NCBI RefSeq assembly: GCF_900454895.1
Contig: NZ_UGTA01000001.1
Location: 2,056,228 to 2,120,227 of the forward strand
Direction of reading: 5' to 3'
DNA: 64,000 nt
Origin: Phocoenobacter uteri
Lineage (GTDB): Bacteria > Pseudomonadota > Gammaproteobacteria > Enterobacterales > Pasteurellaceae
Each line of letters begins with the position of its first letter. Position 1 is the stretch's first letter. The translations under genes and the position numbers were made by a program. This document shows positions 8,874 through 16,531 of the stretch, in pieces. A model generated the notes under the pieces. That model saw only the letters and a list, made by a program, of their open reading frames with translations. It made no database searches and was not told the origin of the DNA.

Positions 8874-9608
8874 TTATTGTTCATTAAGTTCAATCACGAT
8901 GGCGTGATGAGGATCGCAAGGGTCAATAATCCAGCGAATGTTACATCCAGCAAGCAACATTCCGTAAATGCGATCCGTCAATTTATTTTGTTGATAAGCT
9001 GGGCGAGGATCTTGGGCGATCACATCTTGAATAAAAGCGAGTGGATCAGCAATCTGATATTTTGCAAATTTAGAACATAATTTGACCGCTTGTTGAACCT
9101 CATCCGTAAAGGTTACTGCTAACTTTTGAGAGGGTTTTTGCTGAGCAAAACCAGATTTTGCTTCAATTTCACAATCAGCGTAAGCAAGGTAGGGTTTGAT
9201 ATCTAAAATAGGTGTGCCATCAACTAAATCGACACTGCCCAGATGAAGTAATACTTCGCCATTTTTATACTCTATTCTTTCTAATTCTACTTTTGATAAA
9301 CCAATCGGATTTGGACGATGTGTGGCACGGCTAGCAAAAACCCCAATGCGTTCATTTCCACCTAAGCGTGGTGGGCGAACAGTAGTTTGAGCTTTGCGAG
9401 AAGGAATATGATGAAATTGAAATAAGAGCCACAAATGACTAAATTGCTCTAAGCCTCGTACTGAGTCAGGGGTGTTGTAAGGGGGCAATAAGCGTAAAAT
9501 TCCTTTACCTTGTGACACTAAATTGGGCTGGCGTGGAACGGAAAATTTTTCGCCATAGGGCGTTGAAATCGTGCCGATAGGGTAAAAAGTTACGGATTGA
9601 GTGTCCAT
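8874..9608 (-). CDS. trmO: tRNA (N6-threonylcarbamoyladenosine37-N6)-methyltransferase TrmO
   Basis: Methylates t6A37 to m6t6A in threonine tRNAs using SAM. The protein is 244 residues from the chosen ATG. The N-terminal UPF0066 beta-barrel domain (about 5-140) carries YPIGTISTPYGEKFSVPRQP and the family signature RPNPIGLSKVE. The C-terminal domain ends in a conserved YGMLLAGCNIRW. I chose the ATG at 9608, 9 bases after AGGA, over an in-frame TTG at 9614 that nearly touches the same AGGA. An uptake signal lies inside the coding region at 9061-9093. Confidence 0.92.
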   Translation of the reverse strand: MDTQSVTFYPIGTISTPYGEKFSVPRQPNLVSQGKGILRLLPPYNTPDSVRGLEQFSHLWLLFQFHHIPSRKAQTTVRPPRLGGNERIGVFASRATHRPNPIGLSKVELERIEYKNGEVLLHLGSVDLVDGTPILDIKPYLAYADCEIEAKSGFAQQKPSQKLAVTFTDEVQQAVKLCSKFAKYQIADPLAFIQDVIAQDPRPAYQQNKLTDRIYGMLLAGCNIRWIIDPCDPHHAIVIELNEQ

Positions 9609-9702
9609 TTGCAAATTTCCTGTAAAAAATCAAAACATTGTCGGGTATTTTATACTAAAATGCACCAATGATAAGAAAAGTAACCGATAAATAAAATTTA
9701 AT

Positions 9703-10605
9703 ATGAATAAATCAACTATTGCCATTTGGCTGAAAACCGCTCGCCCAAAAACCTTACCTCTCGCTCTTGCGTCTATTTTAGTGGGATCAGCCTTAGCCTA
9801 TGGAAATGGCTCATTCAACGGAATAACAACGCTGTTGGCTTTTCTTACCACGATTTTATTGCAAATTTTATCAAATTTTGCGAATGATTATGGCGATCAC
9901 GTTAAAGGTTCAGATACCCAAGAGCGTATTGGCCCTTTAAGAGCGATTCAGCAAGGCGAAATCAGTGCAGAGCAGTTAAAAAAAGCCATTTATGTGTTGA
10001 TTGGTTTGTCCTTGTTAAGTGGATTAAGCTTAATTTTTTATGCTTATCAATCGTGGCAAGATTTAATTGCATTTAGCTTGCTAGGTGTGCTTGCTATTGT
10101 GTGTGCAATCACTTACACCGTTGGTAAAAAACCTTATGGTTATATTGGATTGGGCGATATTTCCGTATTGATATTCTTTGGGTTTTTGGCCGTTTTAGGC
10201 ACATTTTATCTACAAGCTCACACCTTGCCACTTATAATTTTCTTGCCTGCTTGTAGCTGTGGATTATTATCTGTGGCGGTATTAAATATCAATAACTTAC
10301 GAGATATCAATCAAGATAAATTAGTGGGAAAAAATACCTTAATTGTGCGTATTGGTTCACAGAATGGACGAATTTATCACTTAATATTATTAAGCTTAGC
10401 GGTCATTTTTTATCTACTTTTTGCAATTTTTACTCATCAATCTTGGCAGGGATTTTTATTTCTGATTACCACGCCATTACTGATTAAACACGCAATAAAA
10501 ATTTATTATCACCAAGATCCGAGTGAACTACGCCCGTTACTTGGGCAAATGGCTGGATTAGCATTGATAACTAATTTAGTGTTTAGCTTGGGGATAATTA
10601 TGTAG
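9703..10605 (+). CDS. menA: 1,4-dihydroxy-2-naphthoate polyprenyltransferase
   Basis: Integral membrane UbiA-family enzyme that prenylates DHNA in menaquinone synthesis, 300 residues with eight to nine hydrophobic helices. The prenyl-diphosphate-binding aspartate motif is NFANDYGDHVKGSD (about 63-76), and a second aspartate-rich loop is NINNLRDINQDK (about 196-207). The N-terminal WLKTARPKTLPLA is typical of MenA. It is monocistronic between divergent trmO and convergent ompA. Menaquinone fits the anaerobic metabolism implied by dcuB nearby. Confidence 0.93.
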   Translation: MNKSTIAIWLKTARPKTLPLALASILVGSALAYGNGSFNGITTLLAFLTTILLQILSNFANDYGDHVKGSDTQERIGPLRAIQQGEISAEQLKKAIYVLIGLSLLSGLSLIFYAYQSWQDLIAFSLLGVLAIVCAITYTVGKKPYGYIGLGDISVLIFFGFLAVLGTFYLQAHTLPLIIFLPACSCGLLSVAVLNINNLRDINQDKLVGKNTLIVRIGSQNGRIYHLILLSLAVIFYLLFAIFTHQSWQGFLFLITTPLLIKHAIKIYYHQDPSELRPLLGQMAGLALITNLVFSLGIIM

Positions 10606-10620
10606 TATGTAGAAAAAGTT

Positions 10621-10643
10621 CGTAGGGGCATATTGCATACGCC
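10621..10643. repeat. degenerate GTAGGGGC-type palindromic repeat
   Basis: GTAGGGGCATATTGCATACGCC resembles the elements at 22100-22200 and 59318-59336: a GTAGGGGC or GGGCG head and an inverted CGCCC tail. One mismatch interrupts the inverted repeat here. Confidence 0.5.
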
Positions 10644-10691
10644 TAAATGCGTAATCTAGATTATACAGTCAATAATAAATTCAGAATAAAA

Positions 10692-10715
10692 AAATGCTCG
10701 CCTAAGCGAGCATTT
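10692..10715. terminator. bidirectional terminator between menA and ompA
   Basis: Perfect 10-bp arms AAATGCTCGC and GCGAGCATTT with a CTAA loop, flanked by A7 and T5 runs. Confidence 0.88.
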
Positions 10716-10738
10716 TTGCGTATTAGATAAAATCTAAA

Positions 10739-11818
10739 TTACATAGATACTTGTTTAGTACCTTGAACTTGGATTTCAACACGACGATCTGGTGCTAAAC
10801 AAGCGATAACAGCTTTACGGCCTTTAACTTTATCACAAGTTTTACCAGTTACAGGGTTAGCTTCACCATAACCTGCTGCTGAAAGCACGTCACGGTTCAT
10901 ACCTTTAGAAAGTAAGTAGTTTGCAACTGTTTCAGCACGACGTTGTGATAAACGTACGTTTGATTTTTCAGAACCGATACGGTCTGTGTAACCATTTACT
11001 TGAACAGATGTTACGTTACCTAAAGCATCAATTTCAGTTTTTGCTGAATCTAACGCTTGTGCTGCAGCTGGTTTTAAGTCTGCTTTAGCGAATGCGAATA
11101 ATACATCAGAGCTGAATGTGAAGTTTTTAGTGATAATTTGTGGTGCAGTCTCTTGACCGAAACGGTAAGAAACACCTAAGTTTACAGAACCGATATCTGG
11201 ACGGAAGTCTTCACGTTTACCGTTAGCATCTTCGTAACGACCAACGTTGTTTACCCATTTGTACTCTAAACGAGCAGCTAATTGTGGTAATGATGGTAAG
11301 TTGTACTCAACACCCGCAGCAAATACTGGAGACACATGTAAAGAATGTTGTTCTCTTTCCCAAGTATTTCTTTGAGTATTTGATTTGTCATTTTTATAGT
11401 CAGAACGTACTAATGCAGCACCAACGCGACCATAAAGGTCTAAACCTTCAACAACTTTAACGCTACCTTTAACGCTTAAAGTAGTACCGTGGTTAGTCAT
11501 TTTAGCAGTAGTTTCACCGTCTTTTTTATTTTGGCTATCACGTAATTTTAAAGTACCAAAATCATCGTAAGCTAATTCAGCAGCTAAACCTGTTGTACCG
11601 TTGTTAAGGATTTGATAACCACCAAATACACCGTAAGTTACAGAGTTTTTGTAAACACCTGTTTTTTCCGCTGGGTCAGTGATATCTTTAATACCATCGT
11701 GGAATGATGCCCAACCTGCGTTTGCACCAACGTAAAATGTGTTTTCTTGTGAAGCTGCTTGAGCAACACCTGCTAATGCTAAGCTAGAAACAGCTAAAGC
11801 AATTACTGATTTTTTCAT
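10739..11818 (-). CDS. ompA: OmpA-family major outer membrane protein (P5/PomA-like)
   Basis: Heat-modifiable outer-membrane protein of 359 residues. A signal peptide (1-21, ending GVAQA) precedes an eight-stranded N-terminal beta-barrel (about 26-215) with hydrophilic surface loops, for example the one around EKTGVYKNS and the basic loop near KNDKSNTQRNTW. The C-terminal OmpA domain (about 230-350) anchors to peptidoglycan; NVRLSQRRAETVANYLLSKG is the conserved core, and the pair of cysteines near CDKVKGRKAVIAC is conserved in the family. It is monocistronic, with a long AT-rich leader region. The order ompA-matP-ycbZ matches E. coli. Confidence 0.95.
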   Translation of the reverse strand: MKKSVIALAVSSLALAGVAQAASQENTFYVGANAGWASFHDGIKDITDPAEKTGVYKNSVTYGVFGGYQILNNGTTGLAAELAYDDFGTLKLRDSQNKKDGETTAKMTNHGTTLSVKGSVKVVEGLDLYGRVGAALVRSDYKNDKSNTQRNTWEREQHSLHVSPVFAAGVEYNLPSLPQLAARLEYKWVNNVGRYEDANGKREDFRPDIGSVNLGVSYRFGQETAPQIITKNFTFSSDVLFAFAKADLKPAAAQALDSAKTEIDALGNVTSVQVNGYTDRIGSEKSNVRLSQRRAETVANYLLSKGMNRDVLSAAGYGEANPVTGKTCDKVKGRKAVIACLAPDRRVEIQVQGTKQVSM

Positions 11819-12081
11819 ATTGTTTTCCTCTCAAAAAACGTTTTAATTATATTTGAATCACTCTGTATTTCCATATAGAAAGTGAGATGATTCATTTTAC
11901 TTTTATCTTACTTTAAGTATGTCGTAAGTGAAAAGGTAGCCTTCATTATATAATAAAAAAAATAAAAATGAAATAAATTAGATTTTGTGTATGATTTTTT
12001 TCCACAATGATCCTTATAATCTTGTTTTTTTCATATACAACAACGGTCTGTTTTTTATAAAAAGTGAGAATAAATTAACCA

Positions 12082-12528
12082 TTATTTAAGAAGATCTTCT
12101 AATTTCTGCTTCATTTTACAAATCTGCTCACTATAAATCTGTTTATTTTCGGCATCATCGATAAGATGCTCAATTGTTTGTGAAAGAGTCATACCGAGCT
12201 GTTTGGATTTTTTTGAAAGACGTAACCAACTAGAATATTCAAGGTCAATGGATTTTTTTCTTGTGTTTTGCTGTTCGGCATTGAAGAATCGTTTTCGCTT
12301 CGCTCGCACAGATTGACGCATTTTTTTGCGTTGTTGCGATGTCATTTCTGTTTTGATCCACGCCTCAATTTCTTGAGGGGAATTTTGTAATGTTGCTAAG
12401 AGCTGTACTTTTAATTCAATAAGGCTCTGTTCTTTATATTTCGTTATTGCTTCGCCAGATTGATGTTTTTTTAGAAGATATTGCCATTTCCAGTTAGCTT
12501 CTTGGATTTCTAATCTTTGATATCTCAT
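12082..12528 (-). CDS. matP: macrodomain Ter protein MatP
   Basis: Binds matS sites and organises the chromosome terminus. The 148-residue protein has an N-terminal helical domain, a basic segment RKKMRQSVRAKRKRFF (about 76-91) and a ribbon-helix-helix region RKKSIDLEYSSWLRLS (about 98-113) for DNA binding, then a C-terminal coiled coil. It is divergent from the Lon-like protease gene, as in E. coli. The position by itself does not prove this window is near the terminus. Confidence 0.92.
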   Translation of the reverse strand: MRYQRLEIQEANWKWQYLLKKHQSGEAITKYKEQSLIELKVQLLATLQNSPQEIEAWIKTEMTSQQRKKMRQSVRAKRKRFFNAEQQNTRKKSIDLEYSSWLRLSKKSKQLGMTLSQTIEHLIDDAENKQIYSEQICKMKQKLEDLLK

Positions 12529-12611
12529 TTATCGATCCTTTTTAGAATTTATACACAAGTATAGCGAAAATCACGTTATAATAAATCAAATTTCTATAAT
12601 GAGGCAAATTT

Positions 12612-14228
12612 GTGAAAATTAACCCACTTTCTTCAGAGCAACTCTCTTATGCTCATCATTTTTCATTAACGAATGAAAAAGTAAACTTTTTAGACTTTCA
12701 AGGGAATTTGAAACGTACCTTTGCACTTTTTCAACAGCAAAATAGCAATGCGTTGTTAATTTTGAAAACGGATGTTCTTCCTGAAATTACCGATGAAATC
12801 GCAAGGTATTTTACACAAAAAGATCAAAAGCTAAAACTGTGTAATGAATTAAACTGTAATCAATTATTTGGTTATGCTCATTATGTCGGTTCAGAGCAAA
12901 AATTGGAAATTATTGAAGGGATTCTTTCGCAAATCAATGATGGTATTTTGGTGTTAAATACCCATTCATTGTTAAAAGAACCAAAATTATGGGATAAATT
13001 GAAGCAGGCACTTTTATTTGGCTATTATCATTTGGAATCCGATAAACAGATTCCCCTTGATAACTTATCTCGCAAGGTAAATTTTAAATTGATTTTAGCG
13101 GGTTCTCGCCGAGATATTGCGGTTTTAGCGAATTATGATGAGAGCTTAGAGCAGTTTGCTCTTTATACTGAGGTACAAACGACACTTTCACTGAATGAGA
13201 CATCGCTCAATCAATGGGGAAATTATATTCAATCGCTTTCTCAATCTCTTGTAAATAAAACGTTTACAAATACGGGGTTAGAGCAGCTTTTGAAAAATTA
13301 TATTCGTGAGAGCGAAAATCAGCAGGTAATTTCTCTTTATCCAACTAAAATTAAAAAAGATATTTTAGGAATTGCTCAGTTTTATCAAGATCAGACTCAA
13401 ATTGAAAATGTAACAGATTATTTTGAATTTTTAGAAAAACAAGCGTCGATTCTAAATGATTACACCCAATTAGAAATTCTAAATGATCAGGTTTACATTG
13501 AAACAGAAAAAGAGCGAATTGGGCAAATCAATGGTTTATCCGTTGTGGAATTTGAAGGTGTACCTTATTCTTTTGGCGAACCTTTGCGTATTAGCTGTAA
13601 CACTCGTTTGGGCGATGGTGAAATTATTGATATTGAGCATAAAGTTGATTTAGGGGGCAATATCCACGCTAAAGGGATAATGATCGCAGAGTCTTGTCTT
13701 TCTAATTTATTAGAATTACCAACTCAATTACCTTTTTCGGCTTCACTTGTGTTTGAGCAATCTTACGGTGATATTGATGGCGATAGTTCTTCGTTAGCGA
13801 TATTTTGTGTGCTAGTGAGTAGCTTAGCAAAATTGCCTTTGCCACAATCTATTGCTGTTACAGGTGCAATTGATCAGTTCGGACGTGTATTAAGTGTTGG
13901 CGGTGTGAATCAAAAAATAGAAGGCTTTTTTGCGTTATGTGAAAAACGTGGTTTAACGGGTCAGCAAGGTGCTATTATTCCTAAGAGCTGTATTTCTCAT
14001 TTAAGCCTAAGAGAAGAGGTCATTGAAGCTATTGAGCAAGGACAATTTTCTATTTGGGCAGTCTCGGATATTTATGAGAGCGTAGAATTATTATTCAACA
14101 AACCTTTTTATGATGATGAAAATCCAGAAGAAAGCATTTTCTCAATTATCAAAGAGAATTTAGATGAAGAGTCGGAAACAAGCGGTTCAATTTTTACAAG
14201 AATTTACAAAAAAGTAGTAAAAAAGTAA
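12612..14228 (+). CDS. Lon-like (LonB/YcbZ family) putative protease
   Basis: Relative of E. coli YcbZ, 538 residues. The N-terminal region (1-290) is AAA-like but I see no intact Walker A motif, so ATP binding is doubtful. The C-terminal Lon protease domain (about 305-505) has the catalytic dyad S392 in GDSSSLA and K435 in NQKIEG. The start codon is GTG, preceded by GAGG; no ATG fits. It is divergent from matP. Substrates are unknown. The last 30 residues are acidic then basic and contain an uptake-signal sequence in the DNA (14179-14212). Confidence 0.88.
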   Translation: MKINPLSSEQLSYAHHFSLTNEKVNFLDFQGNLKRTFALFQQQNSNALLILKTDVLPEITDEIARYFTQKDQKLKLCNELNCNQLFGYAHYVGSEQKLEIIEGILSQINDGILVLNTHSLLKEPKLWDKLKQALLFGYYHLESDKQIPLDNLSRKVNFKLILAGSRRDIAVLANYDESLEQFALYTEVQTTLSLNETSLNQWGNYIQSLSQSLVNKTFTNTGLEQLLKNYIRESENQQVISLYPTKIKKDILGIAQFYQDQTQIENVTDYFEFLEKQASILNDYTQLEILNDQVYIETEKERIGQINGLSVVEFEGVPYSFGEPLRISCNTRLGDGEIIDIEHKVDLGGNIHAKGIMIAESCLSNLLELPTQLPFSASLVFEQSYGDIDGDSSSLAIFCVLVSSLAKLPLPQSIAVTGAIDQFGRVLSVGGVNQKIEGFFALCEKRGLTGQQGAIIPKSCISHLSLREEVIEAIEQGQFSIWAVSDIYESVELLFNKPFYDDENPEESIFSIIKENLDEESETSGSIFTRIYKKVVKK

Positions 14229-14295
14229 CAAAATAATAGACTGTCATTTTTTATTTTTTCATAGAAAATAATATTTATCAAAATTTGCCAGAAAT

Positions 14296-14341
14296 TTGAT
14301 CTAGTTAAAGGTTTCTAGCAAATTGTGTGATCCTATTTGAG
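14296..14341 (+). promoter_or_regulatory. possible FNR and CRP sites upstream of dcuB
   Basis: TTGATCTAGTTAAA (14296-14309) partly resembles the FNR box TTGAT-N4-ATCAA, and TGTGATCCTATTTGAG (14326-14341) has a good left CRP half but a poor right half. DcuB is FNR- and CRP-dependent in enteric bacteria, so the sites are plausible but weak. Confidence 0.35.
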
Positions 14342-14396
14342 ATTATTCCATATAGAATAGCGACAATTTTTTACTGATCACATAGAGGTATTTTTT

Positions 14397-15728
14397 ATGC
14401 TTTATTTTGAATTTTTACTCTTACTCGGTTTCCTTTATGCGGGTAGTCGTTACGGTGGAGTGGGGCTTGCCGTTGTTTCTGGTATTGGTTTGATGGTAGA
14501 AGTTTTCATTTTACGAATGCCACCTACTTCTCCACCTATCAACGTAATGTTAATTATTTTAGCGGTAGTAACCTGTGCTTCTATTCTTGAAGCGGCGGGT
14601 GGCTTAAAATATATGTTACAAATTGCAGAACGTATTTTACGTCGCAATCCAAAACGTGTGACGCTTCTTGGTCCATTAGTCACCTATACAATGACCATTA
14701 TGCTTGGAACTGGTCATGCAGTTTATTCTATTATGCCGATTATTGGCGATGTCGCATTAAAAAATGGCATCCGTCCTGAGCGTCCAATGGCCGCCTCATC
14801 TGTGGCTTCTCAGCTTGCGATCACAGGTAGCCCGATTGCTGCTGCAGTGGTTTACTATCTAGGGCAAATTACAGCATTAGACGGATTTGCTCACGTTACA
14901 TTGTTAAATATCGTTGGTGTAACGATCCCAGCGACCCTTTCTGGAACCATTGCTCTTTCACTTTATAGTTTACGTCGTGGTAAAGAGTTACAAGACGATC
15001 CTGAATATCAACGTCGTTTACAAGATCCAATTTGGAAAGAGCGTATTGCTAACACTACAAGCACCACATTAAATGAACAATTACCGCCAGCGGCACGTAA
15101 TTCAGTGCTTATTTTCTTACTTGCATTGGTATTCATCGTCGTTGTCGCACTTATGCCAGAGATTAGAACGATCGGTGATGCGAAAAAAGCAATTGGAATG
15201 GGAACGATTATTCAGATGGTAATGTTAGCCTTTGGGGGAATTATTTTATTGGCAACCAAAACAGATGTGCAAAAAGTACCAAATGGCGTGGTGTTTAAAT
15301 CAGGTATGGTGGCAACCTTAGCGATTTTTGGTATCGCTTGGATGAGTGATACTTATTTCAGCTATGCAATGCCATCATTTAAAGCGGGAATTATAGGTAT
15401 GGTTGAGGAGTATCCTTGGGCATTTGCCTTTGCATTATTTGCGGTTTCAGTGGTGATCAATAGCCAAGCAGCAACAGCTCGTATGCTTTTACCTGTTGGG
15501 CTTGCGATTGGCTTACCTGCACCATTATTAGTGGGACTAATGCCAGCAACTTATGGTTATTTCTTTATTCCAAACTATCCTTCTGACATTGCAACAGTAA
15601 ACTTTGACGTTTCTGGAACAACTAAAATTGGTAAATATTACTTCAACCACAGCTTTATGGTTCCAGGACTAATTGGGGTCGTGGTTGCTTGTTTTGTCGG
15701 GGTGAGTTTGAGCCAAATTTTAATCTAA
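14397..15728 (+). CDS. dcuB: anaerobic C4-dicarboxylate antiporter (DcuA/DcuB family)
   Basis: Inner-membrane exchanger for fumarate, malate and aspartate against succinate during fumarate respiration. The 443-residue protein has ten to twelve hydrophobic helices and the family blocks LGTGHAVYSIMPIIGDVA, RPERPMAASSVASQL and YPSDIATVNFD. DcuB is slightly favoured over DcuA by similarity I recall to A. pleuropneumoniae DcuB. It is preceded by possible FNR/CRP sites and followed after 39 bp by a hairpin that runs into the erpA start. Confidence 0.9.
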   Translation: MLYFEFLLLLGFLYAGSRYGGVGLAVVSGIGLMVEVFILRMPPTSPPINVMLIILAVVTCASILEAAGGLKYMLQIAERILRRNPKRVTLLGPLVTYTMTIMLGTGHAVYSIMPIIGDVALKNGIRPERPMAASSVASQLAITGSPIAAAVVYYLGQITALDGFAHVTLLNIVGVTIPATLSGTIALSLYSLRRGKELQDDPEYQRRLQDPIWKERIANTTSTTLNEQLPPAARNSVLIFLLALVFIVVVALMPEIRTIGDAKKAIGMGTIIQMVMLAFGGIILLATKTDVQKVPNGVVFKSGMVATLAIFGIAWMSDTYFSYAMPSFKAGIIGMVEEYPWAFAFALFAVSVVINSQAATARMLLPVGLAIGLPAPLLVGLMPATYGYFFIPNYPSDIATVNFDVSGTTKIGKYYFNHSFMVPGLIGVVVACFVGVSLSQILI

Positions 15729-15767
15729 TGAAACAAGTTGATTGAAACTTTTAATTAGTAGATAATA

Positions 15768-15799
15768 CCCCACTAATTTTTATTTTAGTGGGGTTTTTT
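15768..15799 (+). terminator. intrinsic terminator abutting the erpA start codon
   Basis: Perfect arms CCCCACTAA (15768-15776) and TTAGTGGGG (15785-15793), an 8-base loop, then exactly six T (15794-15799). The erpA ATG begins at 15800. It would end dcuB transcripts, yet the only Shine-Dalgarno-like bases of erpA are the GTGGGG of its right arm. Confidence 0.8.
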
Positions 15800-16141
15800 A
15801 TGAGTGATATCAATGTTCCTCTGATCTTTACCGATGCTGCTGCAAATAAAGTAAAGAGCTTAATTGAGGGGGAAGAGAATCCAAACCTTCGCTTGCGAGT
15901 TTATATTACAGGTGGAGGTTGTAGTGGCTTCCAATATGGTTTTACCTTTGATGAATCAGTAAATGATGGCGATTTAACTATTGAAAATCAAGAAGTTGGT
16001 TTGGTTGTTGATCCAATGAGTTTACAATATTTAATTGGTGGAACAGTGGACTATATTGAAGGTTTAGAGGGTTCACGTTTTGTGGTCAATAATCCAAACG
16101 CAACTTCAACTTGTGGTTGTGGATCATCATTTAGTGTTTGA
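15800..16141 (+). CDS. erpA: iron-sulfur cluster insertion protein ErpA
   Basis: A-type Fe-S carrier of 113 residues that delivers clusters to apo-proteins, including isoprenoid enzymes. The three ligand cysteines are C41 in TGGGCSGFQYGF and C105/C107 in TSTCGCGSSF. I chose the ATG at 15800; an in-frame GTG at 15788 lies within the preceding hairpin and would add four residues. It is monocistronic, followed by a terminator. The unusual leader is described under the hairpin entry. Confidence 0.94.
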   Translation: MSDINVPLIFTDAAANKVKSLIEGEENPNLRLRVYITGGGCSGFQYGFTFDESVNDGDLTIENQEVGLVVDPMSLQYLIGGTVDYIEGLEGSRFVVNNPNATSTCGCGSSFSV

Positions 16142-16219
16142 TCATATCAAACAATCGTATGAATTTATGGAATAATTGCTAAATTTTGAACGCTTGATAA
16201 TTAAAAAGTTAAATATAAG

Positions 16220-16257
16220 GACTGATTTCTGAATTCAACAGAAATCAGTCTTTTTTT
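16220..16257 (+). terminator. erpA terminator
   Basis: Perfect 12-bp arms GACTGATTTCTG and CAGAAATCAGTC with a 7-base loop, then seven T. Confidence 0.88.
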
Positions 16258-16454
16258 GTTATGTTTAGTTAGAAAAGTATTTTCTTGAAGCGGTGTGATT
16301 TTATATGATTTTTACAAATTTTCTTTTTGCCTTAATTTCTTGATTATTGGCAGATTTTATTTTTTCCTTTTCCTTATTGAAGATTGGTATCTTATTTTCC
16401 TAAATATTTATCTAAAATTCCTTGTTCAATTTTACATTTTATGGTCAAAATATA

Positions 16455-16469
16455 ACTGGTAATACCAGT
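16455..16469. promoter_or_regulatory. 15-bp perfect palindrome, candidate operator of the adhesin gene
   Basis: ACTGGTAATACCAGT is symmetric about its central A and ends 62 bp before the adhesin ATG. TGGTA...TACCA half-sites are typical of GntR-superfamily regulators (known in general for FadR and HutC-type sites), but no such regulator is encoded in this window. Confidence 0.5.
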
Positions 16470-16531
16470 AACTAATTGTTTATAAAGAATATTATAATTG
16501 CGTCCTTGTTCATTTCAAATAACATACAAAA

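Larger units (their letters stand above)
16142..16531. other. 390-bp intergenic region upstream of the adhesin
   Basis: Contains the erpA terminator (16220-16257) and the palindrome at 16455-16469. The rest is very AT-rich with no supported gene; it presumably holds the adhesin promoter. Confidence 0.6.
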
